Source of the DNA: Brooklawnia sp963780175
GTDB taxonomy: Bacteria > Actinomycetota > Actinomycetes > Propionibacteriales > Propionibacteriaceae
NCBI GenBank assembly: GCA_963780175.1
Contig: CAWAAT010000006.1
Location: 81,082-145,081, forward strand
DNA: 64,000 bases
Reading direction: 5' to 3'
The notes under the pieces were generated by a model. It searched no databases. It worked only from the letters and a program-made list of their open reading frames with translations, and was not told the origin of the DNA. Positions 25,491 to 34,788 of this stretch are shown here, one piece after another. How positions within the stretch are numbered: the stretch's first letter is position 1; each line of letters starts with the position of its first letter. A program made the position numbers and the translations under genes.

Positions 25491-26840
25491 TCAGAGCGAG
25501 CGCAGGATCGTCCTGGCCTCTTCGCGACCCGATCTGGCGGCGCCCTCGAGGTATCCGTTGCCTCGACCCGCGTACTCCGCACCGGCGAAGTGGATGGGGC
25601 CGGCCGGTTCTGCGAGCATCTGTCCGTTGACGCTCCAGATGCCCGGCGCGAAGTGCGGGGTGTGGCAACCACGGGTGAACTTGTCGGCTGCCCAGTCGTA
25701 TTCGACGTACAGGTGCGGCTGGCGGGCCTCCTCGCCGAACACCGACGCGAGGGAGTCGATGAAGGCACCCTCGCGGATGGCTGCGGTGTGCTTCGACATG
25801 GCGGCCGCCTCGACACCCTCGAAGAAACCGACCAGCACTCCAGGGCCCTGCGCATCGGAGACGTCGAAGGTGACTCGGATGGCCCCCTGGTCGGCGCTCA
25901 TCTGTCCGCTGAGGCCGCGCTCCCGCCACCACGGGCGGGGATAGATCACGCACGCCTTGATGACGTGCCCCGCGGTGGTCCGGCCGCCGACCTCATGGCG
26001 CCAGGCAGGCAGCGGAGGGCTGTAATCCAGTCGCAGCGCCAACCACGGAGGCAGGGTGACCAGCACCCGCCGGGCCTGGTAGCTCTGCCCCGACTCGGTG
26101 TGCACGCTCACCGAATCCGTCCCGTGATCGATGCCACTGACCACCTGATTGAGCTTGACGGCCTCACCCAAACCGGCTGCGATGAACTCGGCCACCTGGT
26201 GCATGCCCCCCGCGACCCGGAACAGGGTGAGCCCACCGCTCACGGTGAACAGCCCCTCAAGGTCGGTGCCCTTGACACTCACCGCAAGGGCATCCCCGAG
26301 CGAGACCTCGGCATCCACGCTCTCGGTCATGCTGGCCAGCACGGCCGCGAAGTCACGCTGGGCTGCGGGGGTGCGCAGGTTGGTCTTCACCCATCGCGTC
26401 AGCGGTTGACCCAGCCACGCGACATTCGCGGCGGCCCAGGTGGGGTCTGACTCGACCCGCTCGGCCAGTCTGCTGAAACGAAGCACTCCCTGACCGAGGT
26501 CGGCGATCTCGAACGGCGTCAACGCCTGGACACGATCGGGAGCAGGTTCGCTGCGAAAGACGCCACCCTGGGCCCGGATGAGCAGTGCGCCGCCCTCGGG
26601 CGCGACGAGCTGCAGTCCCGCTGCCTCGATGAACTCACGCATGGTCTCATTGCCCGCGGTGATCCACTGGGCGCCGGTCTCAACGGCCAGGCCGTCGCAG
26701 TCGGTCGTGTCAATTCTCCCCCCGACACGATCGCGTGCTTCCAGGACGACGACATCCTTGCCGCGACCCGCAAGGTCGGCGGCCGCGGTGAGGCCCGCGA
26801 GGCCTGCTCCGACTATCACACAATCCAACACGACGACCAA
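25491..26840 (-). CDS. FAD-dependent amine oxidase-like flavoprotein (449 aa)
   Basis: Flavin-containing monoamine-oxidase family. The N-terminal dinucleotide-binding motif VIVGAGLAGLTAAADLAG with VLEARDRVGGR is clear, and the C-terminal FAD motif reads PIHFAGAEYAGRGNGYLEGA. The annotated first codon is TTG at 26840; GTG at 26831 is an equally good start, and no strong ribosome site is seen. It starts one base after the apbE stop and so is the last gene of a four-gene operon with flavin/redox proteins. The substrate is unknown. Confidence 0.88.
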   Translation of the reverse strand: MVVVLDCVIVGAGLAGLTAAADLAGRGKDVVVLEARDRVGGRIDTTDCDGLAVETGAQWITAGNETMREFIEAAGLQLVAPEGGALLIRAQGGVFRSEPAPDRVQALTPFEIADLGQGVLRFSRLAERVESDPTWAAANVAWLGQPLTRWVKTNLRTPAAQRDFAAVLASMTESVDAEVSLGDALAVSVKGTDLEGLFTVSGGLTLFRVAGGMHQVAEFIAAGLGEAVKLNQVVSGIDHGTDSVSVHTESGQSYQARRVLVTLPPWLALRLDYSPPLPAWRHEVGGRTTAGHVIKACVIYPRPWWRERGLSGQMSADQGAIRVTFDVSDAQGPGVLVGFFEGVEAAAMSKHTAAIREGAFIDSLASVFGEEARQPHLYVEYDWAADKFTRGCHTPHFAPGIWSVNGQMLAEPAGPIHFAGAEYAGRGNGYLEGAARSGREEARTILRSL

Positions 26841-26841
26841 T

Positions 26842-27702
26842 CTATAGACACGCCTCAGGCAGCCTCACTCCGGGGGCATGTTTGGCCGCGGGCGTCGGCC
26901 CCCAGGCAGGGGGCCAGACCCGCTCGATGGGCAGCTGCTCGGGTGCGTCCTGCTGGTCACCGGCAAATCCGGGCGTGGCGTGCAGCTCGGCATCGGCCGT
27001 GACCGCGAGCACCTCGACGTCCTCGGCCACCAGGGTCTCCTCCAGCGTCGGCCACCCGCCTGCCAGCAGCGCGGTGGCCAGCACATCCGCAGTCACGATG
27101 TCGTCGGCGACCACGCTTACCTGGCTGAAGTCGCGATTCGAGCGCCAGACGTGTTCGCCGCGCTCACTGGTTCCGCTCGTGGCGATGGCCCGCCGGGGCC
27201 AGGCGAGTGTGAACTGCGAGATGAGCGCGTCCCGGTGCAGCGGGTCAACGATCCCGGCGGTCCAGGGACGTCCGGCCGGATCGGTGCCGGCCACCAGCAC
27301 GTCACCCCCGACGTTGAGGCACCAACCCGGCAGGTGATGCGCGTCCAGCAGGGCCCCGCCCCGCTGGATGGCCAGCGCCTTCACCACCCCGGTCAGGTTG
27401 ATCCCGCCACCGGGCGACCGGGGGTCGAAGGCCCCCCTCGTCCGCCCCTGCCAGTCACTGGCGACGCGAAAGGCAGACTGGAACTCCTCGCTGGCCTGAT
27501 CGGGCGCCAGCTCGCCGCGATGCACGCGACTGGCCTCCGTCTCAGGCAGGAAGAGGCTGAACCGCTGCTCGAACTCCCCGAAGAGCTCCGTCAGCGCCGC
27601 GCGGGTGGTCTCCGGCAGATCGGAGTCGGTGGACAGGGACGCCACGGTTCCCATGGTCGAGAAGACCAGTCGGCGCTCGGTGGACAGGATGACGGGCTTC
27701 AT
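26842..27702 (-). CDS. apbE: FAD:protein FMN transferase (ApbE family, 286 aa)
   Basis: Transfers FMN from FAD to a threonine of target flavoproteins. Family motifs: MGTVASL near the N-terminus, GGINLTGVVKALAI, the WCLNVGGDVLVAG segment, and AIATSGTSERG. No signal peptide is evident, so the protein may act on the cytoplasmic side or be exported by another route. The obvious substrate is the FMN-binding-domain protein encoded immediately upstream, whose stop is one base before this start. Confidence 0.9.
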   Translation of the reverse strand: MKPVILSTERRLVFSTMGTVASLSTDSDLPETTRAALTELFGEFEQRFSLFLPETEASRVHRGELAPDQASEEFQSAFRVASDWQGRTRGAFDPRSPGGGINLTGVVKALAIQRGGALLDAHHLPGWCLNVGGDVLVAGTDPAGRPWTAGIVDPLHRDALISQFTLAWPRRAIATSGTSERGEHVWRSNRDFSQVSVVADDIVTADVLATALLAGGWPTLEETLVAEDVEVLAVTADAELHATPGFAGDQQDAPEQLPIERVWPPAWGPTPAAKHAPGVRLPEACL

Positions 27703-27703
27703 C

Positions 27704-28216
27704 TCAGGACCCCGCCTGGTCGAGGGCCGACTGCAGCGACGTGAGGTAGCTCTGGCTGGTCAGCGTGGCACCCGAAATGGTGCTGACCTCGGCGCTCTGG
27801 GCGGCGATCACGGCTGAGGTCAGTTGCGAGATCGCCCGGCTCGAGATCTGCTCGCTCTTCGGATCCAGGGGGGTGGAGGTGGCCTGGACGTCGGTCAGTT
27901 GTCCTCCGCTGATGGTTGCGGTGAGGGTCCACGTGCCGAACCTGTTGGCGACGGATTGGCCCGTGTAGCTGCCATCGAGGTAGCCGCCGGTCGTGCCCTG
28001 TTCGGGTTGGGCGCTCGCCGCGGGGGTGGGCAGCTGGGTCTCGGTGCTGGTCGCTGCCGTGGGCGACTGCTGCTGGGGGGTCACACCGTCCGAGGTGACG
28101 CTGGACGTCTGCACACCCGACGGACTGAGTGCTGCAAGCCCACCGGCAGCCTGCCAACCCAGCGCGAGAACCCCCGCGGAGGCAAGGACCGATGCGATGG
28201 CGGAACGGGTACTCAC
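27704..28216 (-). CDS. Exported FMN-binding-domain protein (170 aa)
   Basis: An N-terminal signal/anchor segment (SAIASVLASAGVLALGWQAAGG) is followed by a Ser/Thr/Pro/Gln-rich linker and a single FMN-binding domain (DGSYTGQSVANRFGTWTL onward). The domain ends with the covalent flavinylation motif ISGATLTSQSYLTSLQSAL, whose Thr in SGAT is the expected ApbE target. It overlaps the upstream membrane flavoreductase gene by four bases (ATGA) and precedes apbE by one base. It is a likely extracytoplasmic electron carrier. Confidence 0.9.
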   Translation of the reverse strand: MSTRSAIASVLASAGVLALGWQAAGGLAALSPSGVQTSSVTSDGVTPQQQSPTAATSTETQLPTPAASAQPEQGTTGGYLDGSYTGQSVANRFGTWTLTATISGGQLTDVQATSTPLDPKSEQISSRAISQLTSAVIAAQSAEVSTISGATLTSQSYLTSLQSALDQAGS

Positions 28217-29652
28217 AAGCTGAACCTTTCATCGTGAATCTGATTCGTGGGGACGCCGCAACTCCGCAGATCGGCAACAACGCGGGCGGTGTGCTGTCCG
28301 GGACCGCAGACGAAGACGTCTGCGTCGTCAACCCAGGGAGCAAGGTCACGGACACTGCAGGGGTACTCGCGCGGCGCCCACCCGCCACGGCTGTCGCGGT
28401 GCCCGATGAGCACCTCCAACTGTGCTCCCTTCCTCCAGCAGAGCTCCTGAATCTCATCGAGCAGGAAGCATTCGTCGAGACTGCCTGCCCGCAGCACGAC
28501 CAGGGCACGTCCGGGCACCATGTGGGTGCTTTCGAGCAGGGCCCGGATCGGGGCGATGCCGATGCCCGTGCCGATCAGGACGATGCCGTCGCGGGTGCGG
28601 GCCGTGTCACTGAATACGCCGTAGGGCCCCTGGAAGGCGACCCGGGTGCCTGGCCTCACCCGCTGCAGGGCCGTGGTGCCGTCGCCCAGTGCCCGAACAG
28701 TGAAGCGCAGGGTGTCATCGGTGATCTCGGCCGAGGTGGAGAAGGGATGGGCGTGCCACCACAGCCCTGGCGCCAGGAAGCGCAGGGCGAAGAACTGTCC
28801 GGCGTGAGCTCCGAGACCGGCGACGTCGCGTCCGGTCAGGTAGATGTTGACGGTGTCCGCTGCGATCCGTTCGACGCGGACGACGCGCAACCGATGATCG
28901 AGGCTGGCGAACATCGGGGCGAAGACGCGGTGTGCCAGCAAGGCGCCGAAGCTCAGCGTGAACATCGCGGCCCAGTACCAGCGGCTCGGCCCGGCCGCGA
29001 AGAACCCACCCACCGAGAACTGGTGAGGCAACGACACCAGCACCGCACCGTAACTCATCAGGTGGACGCCGAACCAGACCTCGTGTGGCCACCGAAGCCT
29101 GACCACAGCGGCCGACGTGCCGGCCACCAGGGCGAACATCCCGAGCCCGATGAAGGCGAGAGCAACGTCCGGGACCGCCCAAAGGCCGGCGAGCTCCTGG
29201 CCCAACCCCACCTGGTCTGACAGTGCATAGCTGATGATCAGGGCGAGCGCGTGCACCACCAGCAGGGCCACGGCCGCCGAACTCAACCGGCGGTGGCGAA
29301 GCAGGGCGCGGTCATGCCCGATGGCGTGATCGACGAACGGGATCCTGGCAGCCAGCAGGAGCATCACGCAGATCATCGAGGTGGCGACCAGCCCCGTCAC
29401 CACGCCGACCTCACGAAGAGATCCCGCAACGCTCGTCAGGCCCGTCACACCGCCTTGGGCCAGCCACATGCCGACCGGAATGACCAACAGCAGCACAGTG
29501 ACGACGTCGATCAGGCCGGTACTGCGCTGCCGGTCACGCGCTTGACGCCGGTAGCGCAGGCTGACGTCGGCATCCATGGATGCGGCCGATCTGCGGGGCC
29601 GATGGCCCTCTGGTCTCGCCTCGGTCTCGTGGTTCATTGTCTGGGTGCTCAC
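28213..29652 (-). CDS. Ferric-reductase-like transmembrane flavoreductase (FAD/NAD-binding)
   Basis: The N-terminal half has about six membrane segments of the ferric reductase-like transmembrane type, with membrane histidines for haem. The C-terminal half is a ferredoxin-NADP reductase module: FAD motif WWHAHPFSTSAE, GPYGVF, and the NAD-binding GIVLIGTGIGIAPIRALLE, ending with CGPGQHTARVV. It should pass electrons from NAD(P)H across the membrane, plausibly to the FMN-binding protein encoded next. GTG at 29652 is taken as start; ATG at 29637 is an alternative, as neither has a clear ribosome site. Confidence 0.87.
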   Translation of the reverse strand: MSTQTMNHETEARPEGHRPRRSAASMDADVSLRYRRQARDRQRSTGLIDVVTVLLLVIPVGMWLAQGGVTGLTSVAGSLREVGVVTGLVATSMICVMLLLAARIPFVDHAIGHDRALLRHRRLSSAAVALLVVHALALIISYALSDQVGLGQELAGLWAVPDVALAFIGLGMFALVAGTSAAVVRLRWPHEVWFGVHLMSYGAVLVSLPHQFSVGGFFAAGPSRWYWAAMFTLSFGALLAHRVFAPMFASLDHRLRVVRVERIAADTVNIYLTGRDVAGLGAHAGQFFALRFLAPGLWWHAHPFSTSAEITDDTLRFTVRALGDGTTALQRVRPGTRVAFQGPYGVFSDTARTRDGIVLIGTGIGIAPIRALLESTHMVPGRALVVLRAGSLDECFLLDEIQELCWRKGAQLEVLIGHRDSRGGWAPREYPCSVRDLAPWVDDADVFVCGPGQHTARVVADLRSCGVPTNQIHDERFSL

Positions 29653-29809
29653 GCAATCATCGTTGTCGCCCAAACTGTGGGAATGCTGTGGATCGCGTGT
29701 GGTCTCGCTGCGAGACGCGCCTGAGTCGAACAAGGCCCTCCGGCTCATGATGCTCGAAGCGCACCGCAGTGGAGTGGAGAAGTACCGAGGTGGTCGCCCG
29801 GCTTCGGGG

Positions 29810-31234
29810 TCAGGTCAGCCCGTACTCCCGCTTGGGTTCGCCGTCCAGAAGCCATCTGGCCGCCAACGCCAGGTCCAGACTCTCCGGCTTCACGAGCAGG
29901 TTTATCACGCTCGGCAGCACGAGTTCGAGTGAGCGCGATGCCACGTTGGTTTCCACGGGCTCCAGCTGGGCAGCAGTGACGACGGCGACGGAAGTACCGG
30001 TTTGCGGGTCGGTGAGGGTCCGGAGCTGGTTGACGGCGGGAAGGTCCTCGACCGCGACACCGTCCTTGCCGGCCTGCTGCATCGAGCGTTGGGCGTCCCG
30101 GCTGATCCACAGTGGACGGTCAGTCAGCCCGAGCGAGTCCTCCGCCACCGTCCGCGCTGCCTCGGGGTGGCCGATCCGGCGGGCGTTGGCCGCCATCCTG
30201 GACAGCCGCTGTGGATCGGAGAGCAGCGAGTCGATCTTGTACCCCACAGTGGAGGTGTAGTTGCATTTCACCGCGGCACCCGCTTCCAGCAGATAGTCCG
30301 CGTTGCGGACCTCCTGACCGGGGATGGGGTTGATCATGAGCATGGGCAGGCCCGCGGCCATGCACTCCGAGGACGACAACCCGCCCGGCTTGCCGACGAA
30401 GAGGCAGGCGATCCGCATCAGGTCGGCCATTTCGGTGGTGAAACCCAGCGCTCGGAACCGGTTCGGGTGGGCCGCGGCGACTTCCGACACGTCAGCCAGG
30501 AGCTGTTCGTTGCGTCCGCAGACGACGACCGCCTGGAAGTCGCGCTTGCTGCGCGACACCTGCCTGACGATGTTGAGCGTGTAGCTGCCGCCGGCGGCAC
30601 CTGCGGAGATGAGGACGACCGGCAGCCCGGCGTCGAGACCGAACCGCTGCCGCACCTCACCATCGTCCACAGCGTCACCGAGGCTCGCACGCACAGGGAT
30701 GCCCGACACGCTGATCCGATCGGCGGGAACGCCGATGCCCGCCAGGTAGACGGCGGTCTCCTCGCGGGCGACGAAGAAGTGGCTGAACGGTGAGGTCAGC
30801 CACAGACCCTGGAAGTCGTAGTCGGTAGGGACGATGGCGAGCGTGGCACGCAACTGGCGTCGGGCGATCAACAGCGACACCAAACGTGCCGGCAGGAAAT
30901 GGGTGCAGATCACCACGTCGGGGTCGTAGTCGCGGATCGCCCGGACGGTGGCCATGGTGTTGAACCGCTCCCACCACTGGACCAGTGGGCCGAGCTTGAA
31001 CGGCGGGTCCTGGTTGTCGTAGCCCCAGCCGACGAGCCAGGGCACCTCGCTGACCAAAGCGAAGTAGGCGTCGTCGTAGAGCCGCTGGAAGATCTCGTTG
31101 GTGGTCTCAAGGATGTCGATCCGGTTGACCTGCCCGGCGGCAGGCAGATCGGCGAGGGCAGCCTCGATGGCGCTGGCAGCCTGGTTGTGACCGGAGCCGA
31201 CCCCGGCAGCCAAGATCAGGGTGCGTCGGGCCAT
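29810..31234 (-). CDS. MGDG synthase-like GT28 glycosyltransferase (474 aa)
   Basis: Glycolipid glycosyltransferase of the MurG/MGDG-synthase type. It begins ARRTLILAAGVGSGHNQAASAIE, the usual glycine-rich N-terminus of this family, and has ICTHFLPARLVSLL, VPTDYDF, ISAGAAGGSYTLN and the nucleotide-sugar motif GKPGGLSSSECMAAGLPML with NPIPGQE. The likely role is adding a sugar to diacylglycerol or a related lipid at the membrane. A much longer frame exists upstream; the ATG at 31234 is chosen because homology begins there. The C-terminal 100 residues are variable. It is the last backbone gene before the tRNA remnant. Confidence 0.82.
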   Translation of the reverse strand: MARRTLILAAGVGSGHNQAASAIEAALADLPAAGQVNRIDILETTNEIFQRLYDDAYFALVSEVPWLVGWGYDNQDPPFKLGPLVQWWERFNTMATVRAIRDYDPDVVICTHFLPARLVSLLIARRQLRATLAIVPTDYDFQGLWLTSPFSHFFVAREETAVYLAGIGVPADRISVSGIPVRASLGDAVDDGEVRQRFGLDAGLPVVLISAGAAGGSYTLNIVRQVSRSKRDFQAVVVCGRNEQLLADVSEVAAAHPNRFRALGFTTEMADLMRIACLFVGKPGGLSSSECMAAGLPMLMINPIPGQEVRNADYLLEAGAAVKCNYTSTVGYKIDSLLSDPQRLSRMAANARRIGHPEAARTVAEDSLGLTDRPLWISRDAQRSMQQAGKDGVAVEDLPAVNQLRTLTDPQTGTSVAVVTAAQLEPVETNVASRSLELVLPSVINLLVKPESLDLALAARWLLDGEPKREYGLT

Positions 31235-31486
31235 GAGCGCATCGTACAAGCCGCCGAGCCCGCTCCAGAGCCAGCTGCCTGTGCCTGCTGGCGGCCAGGG
31301 TGGCGCCGTGCGCGAGGCAAGGGCTTCAGGGGCCCACGACGCCTGAACGTCGCGGATCCGGGCGACGCTGACTGTTTCCACGTTCCTCGCCGTGGCGAGA
31401 GCCACCGACGCGTCCTGAGCCAAGACGGGATCACCGATGGGGGCGCCCAGCCCCGCGGGGCGATCGCCTTTGACCAGGTGTTTCAC

Positions 31487-31536
31487 TGGAGCCACCTATC
31501 GGATTCGAACCGATGACCTACGCTTTACGAGAGCGA
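31487..31536 (-). mobile_element. Island attachment site: 3' part of tRNA-Thr(CGT) without its 5' half
   Basis: On the minus strand the sequence gives an anticodon arm with loop CTCGTAA (anticodon CGT, 31529-31527), variable loop AGGTC, a T-arm ATCGG-TTCGAAT-CCGAT, the acceptor strand AGGTGGC, then TCCA. The expected 5' acceptor strand GCCACCT and D-arm are absent; the sequence before the anticodon stem is unrelated. A tRNA 3' fragment of this kind is the usual attR left by a tRNA-targeting integrase. The island lies on the side of the missing 5' half, that is, to the right. Confidence 0.8.
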
Positions 31537-31545
31537 TCCTAGGGC

Positions 31546-32242
31546 GGTTGGCCAGAATTGACGACCGTTGAAGACCTCTACGATCCCTTGTCAGCCGGGC
31601 ATTCATGCTGTTTAGCAGCGTTGGCACGCGACGGATATTTTCAGGTGTCTTGCGGACTATTTGCGGACTCCCGCGTCGTCTAGGACCAGGACGAACGAAG
31701 AGGAAGTCCCATTCTACGTCGACCTCGACGACCTGCGCTTCGACACGACGAAGGGCCTGCTGTGAGGAGGGGATATCTCCCTCCGCGGCGGCGTGTGCGG
31801 GCTGGGGCGTCGCCGGGGGGCGCCAGCGCCTCAAAGCGTGTGGAAGCATCACCGCGGCTCTGGAGCCCTCAGCACCTTGAGTCGGCTCACCTTCAGGCCC
31901 TTCGGTGCCCGCGGCGACGACCACGCCACAACCTGTTCGACAACTGGTCGTCCACAAGCACCTCGCCGACTGGAGCGGCAGCTGCAGGTCCCGCCTGCGG
32001 CAAAGTTCCGGCAAGCAGCGGCCAGACGAGCCGCTGGCCATCCTCGACGAAGCGGACGTCGTGGGCATGACGTGGCGGCCAGTCTGGCTCGCGCGCCACC
32101 AGCATCGGGATTTGCGCTCCTCAATCTCTTGCCTTGACCTCCTTAGAGTCTTATGACCACAACGTGGCGGCGCGTGCCATGATCGTTGTTGGGCCGGGTG
32201 ATGTGTCGAGGTTCAGCGGTTGCTGCCCTGGTCTGGTCTCGC
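31546..32242. other. Region with no convincing gene next to the attachment site
   Basis: Only short, mutually overlapping frames are present on both strands, none with a recognisable domain. One plus-strand frame ending with a stop at 31764 (tail VPFYVDLDDLRFDTTKGLL) and a minus-strand frame at 31893-32105 look like decayed coding remnants. No integrase gene is seen here. Confidence 0.5.
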
Positions 32243-32256
32243 GAAGGAGCACCCCC

Positions 32257-34788
32257 ATGGTTGAGTCGGTTCCCTCGGTTCGTGCCTTCTACTGGCCGAC
32301 GTTGACTGCGTTGCGCGGTTTCGAGGGCCCAGTCGACAGGCTGGCGCTGATTCGTGCGGCGGTCGAGCGGATGGATCTTACGCCGGAACAGCTGGGAGCG
32401 CCGGGGCCCGGGCGACAGACGTTGGCCGAGTATCGGGCCAGCTGGGCACTGAGTCACCTGAAGGTCATGGGGCTCGCGGAGAACGTCGAGCGCGCTTCTT
32501 GGGTGGTTCGCCCCGAGGGCCGAACCATTACCGAGGACGAGGTCTACGACACCTGGCGCGAGGCGTCCAAGCGTTACCGCCCGCGCTCCCACGGCGATGA
32601 CGCCGCCCCGGGCCAGACATGGCTGGTGGGCGCCGTGGTGGACGGGATCGACCAGACATCACGCTTCCTTGAAGCAGGGGTGTGGCAGGTCGCGAACCCG
32701 AGTGACATCGAAGTGGCCTACTTGCAGTCGATGCGTCCCGACGATCGGATCGCGATCAAGTCGTCTTTCGTGCAGCGTCATGGTCTGCCGTTTGAGAATC
32801 ATGGCCGGCCGGTATCAGTGAACCGGATCAAGGCACGAGGGGTCATCACTCGTGTGGGCGAGGACCAGGTCTACGTCGACTGGGAAGAAGTCGCGCCACC
32901 CCGGGACTGGTACTTCTACACCAGCCTGAAGGCCATGTGGCGCCTTTCCCAGGGGCCGTGGGCCGAGCAGCTTCAGGCGTTCATCTTCGACGATGCGGTC
33001 CAGGACATCGAATGGTTCTTGGCTGACCCCTTCTGGAGTGACCGTTACGGTCCCGCGAACGCGCAGGTGGCGGTCTCTGACCAAGCAGCGGACCTTGAGT
33101 GGATCCCGTTCTTCGAGGCGGTGGTCGATGCACTGTTGGAGCAGCGGGACCAACGGCCACGGTTGGCTAACCTGGCGCGTGAGATCCGGGCGAAGCATGG
33201 TCAGGGCACGTGGCACGACAAGTTCGCCGACGGTAGCACCGGGGTTCTGGCGGATATCGATCCGGGCACGTTGATGGCGATATTCAATTTGGGACCCACC
33301 CCGTTGCCCAAGCGGCAACGCATCGCTCAAGACGTCGCTGAGGCGCTGGGTCTGGATCTGATGGCTCCCGGCCGGTTCGACGGCGTGCCTGTCACCCATC
33401 CGCAGAACGGTTGGTTGTTCGGATGGGCGAAGGATCGCGGGGATGCCATCGACTTGCTGTGGGAGGCCTTCGCGGCAGCAACAAGGTGGGCAGACAACCC
33501 GGCGGATCCGGACGCTCGAGAGGCGTTCGCGGCAGCCTTGGCCCCGGCGCTGGACGCCTCGAACTGGACACTGGCCACCGCCCTGTACCGTGCCCGCCCG
33601 TACTGGTTCTGTCCGATGGACGGCAACACCAGGGAGCTCCTCCGCGCCGAAGCCGGGATCCAGCCTCCCAAGAACCCCCACGTTCCCGACGCCGCCGACG
33701 CCTACCTCGCCATGCTTGACGAGGTCCGCGCCTACCTGGCCAAACCGGAATCGTCGGTGCATACCATCCCGGAGCTTTCGATCCGTGCGTGGGAGACCCG
33801 AGGGGTCGCCGAGGACGGTGCGACCGTCGAGGAGGACGATGAACCACAGGCTGAACTGCCCACCGAACCGGCCGTGCCGACGCCCTACACCTTGGACGAC
33901 CTGGTCAGCGAGGGATGTTTCCTCCCCCGCCCGGACCTAGAACGATTGCTGGTCCAGCTCCAGCGAACCAAGAACCTGATCCTCCAGGGGGCACCTGGAA
34001 CGGGAAAGACGTGGCTCGCTCAGCGTCTTGGCTGGATTCTCGCCGGCCGGCGGTCCGCCCCCGAAGTCAAGGTCCTCCAGTTCCATCCGAACACATCGTA
34101 TGAGGACTTCGTCCGCGGCTACCGTCCCACGACCGACGACACCGGGGCGGCCGGTCTGAAACTTGTCGACGGGCCCCTGATCAGGCTGGCCGATCGCGCC
34201 AGGACCGACCGCACCGGCAAGTACACGATGGTCATCGAGGAGATCAACCGAGGTAACCCGGCGCGCGCCCTCGGCGAAGTCCTGACTCTGATTGAGGCCA
34301 GTAAACGATCAGTGACTGACGCCATACACCTGACCTACGAGACCCCGGGGATGGAACCGGACGGCTTCTGGCTGCCCCCCAACCTGTACGTGGTCGGCAC
34401 CATGAACATCGCCGACCGGTCGCTGGCCCTGGTCGACCTGGCCCTACGGCGCCGTTTCGCGTTCGTCACCCTGCGACCGCAGTACAACCAGGCATGGAAG
34501 ACGTGGCTGATGGGCCACACCAGCGCCGCGGGCAGCGCGGAGTTCGCCGACGCCCTCGCCAAGGGCGTCACCGAACTGAACCAGAAGATCACCGAGGAAC
34601 CCACCCTGGGCCCGAATTTCGTGATCGGGCACAGCTTCTTCACCCCCACCGAGTCCGTCACCGACCTGCGCGAATGGTTTGTGGATCAGGTGGAGTCATC
34701 CGTGCGCCCGTTGCTGCATGAGTACTGGTTCGACAACCGCACGGTGGCCGACAACCTCGCCGACATTCTCCTGAGCTCGTGTCCGTGA
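32257..34788 (+). CDS. mcrB: McrB-type AAA+ GTPase with N-terminal winged-helix domain (843 aa)
   Basis: Motor subunit of a modification-dependent restriction system. The ATG at 32257 has AAGGAG eight bases upstream. The N-terminus (FYWPTLTALRGFEGPVDRLALI onward, about 90 residues) resembles the Mrr-N winged-helix domain; a middle region follows that may recognise modified DNA. The C-terminal McrB module has Walker A QGAPGTGKTWLAQRLG near residue 577, Walker B VIEEINRGNPARALGE near 657, and the McrB signature GTMNIADRSLALVDLALRRRF near 715. It overlaps mcrC by ten bases. It should block incoming DNA carrying particular modified bases. Confidence 0.9.
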   Translation: MVESVPSVRAFYWPTLTALRGFEGPVDRLALIRAAVERMDLTPEQLGAPGPGRQTLAEYRASWALSHLKVMGLAENVERASWVVRPEGRTITEDEVYDTWREASKRYRPRSHGDDAAPGQTWLVGAVVDGIDQTSRFLEAGVWQVANPSDIEVAYLQSMRPDDRIAIKSSFVQRHGLPFENHGRPVSVNRIKARGVITRVGEDQVYVDWEEVAPPRDWYFYTSLKAMWRLSQGPWAEQLQAFIFDDAVQDIEWFLADPFWSDRYGPANAQVAVSDQAADLEWIPFFEAVVDALLEQRDQRPRLANLAREIRAKHGQGTWHDKFADGSTGVLADIDPGTLMAIFNLGPTPLPKRQRIAQDVAEALGLDLMAPGRFDGVPVTHPQNGWLFGWAKDRGDAIDLLWEAFAAATRWADNPADPDAREAFAAALAPALDASNWTLATALYRARPYWFCPMDGNTRELLRAEAGIQPPKNPHVPDAADAYLAMLDEVRAYLAKPESSVHTIPELSIRAWETRGVAEDGATVEEDDEPQAELPTEPAVPTPYTLDDLVSEGCFLPRPDLERLLVQLQRTKNLILQGAPGTGKTWLAQRLGWILAGRRSAPEVKVLQFHPNTSYEDFVRGYRPTTDDTGAAGLKLVDGPLIRLADRARTDRTGKYTMVIEEINRGNPARALGEVLTLIEASKRSVTDAIHLTYETPGMEPDGFWLPPNLYVVGTMNIADRSLALVDLALRRRFAFVTLRPQYNQAWKTWLMGHTSAAGSAEFADALAKGVTELNQKITEEPTLGPNFVIGHSFFTPTESVTDLREWFVDQVESSVRPLLHEYWFDNRTVADNLADILLSSCP

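Noticed and set aside
31496..32068. 190-codon minus-strand frame beside the tRNA remnant as an integrase remnant
   Set aside because: No tyrosine-recombinase motif (R-H-R-Y) is visible; it runs into the tRNA sequence and looks non-coding.
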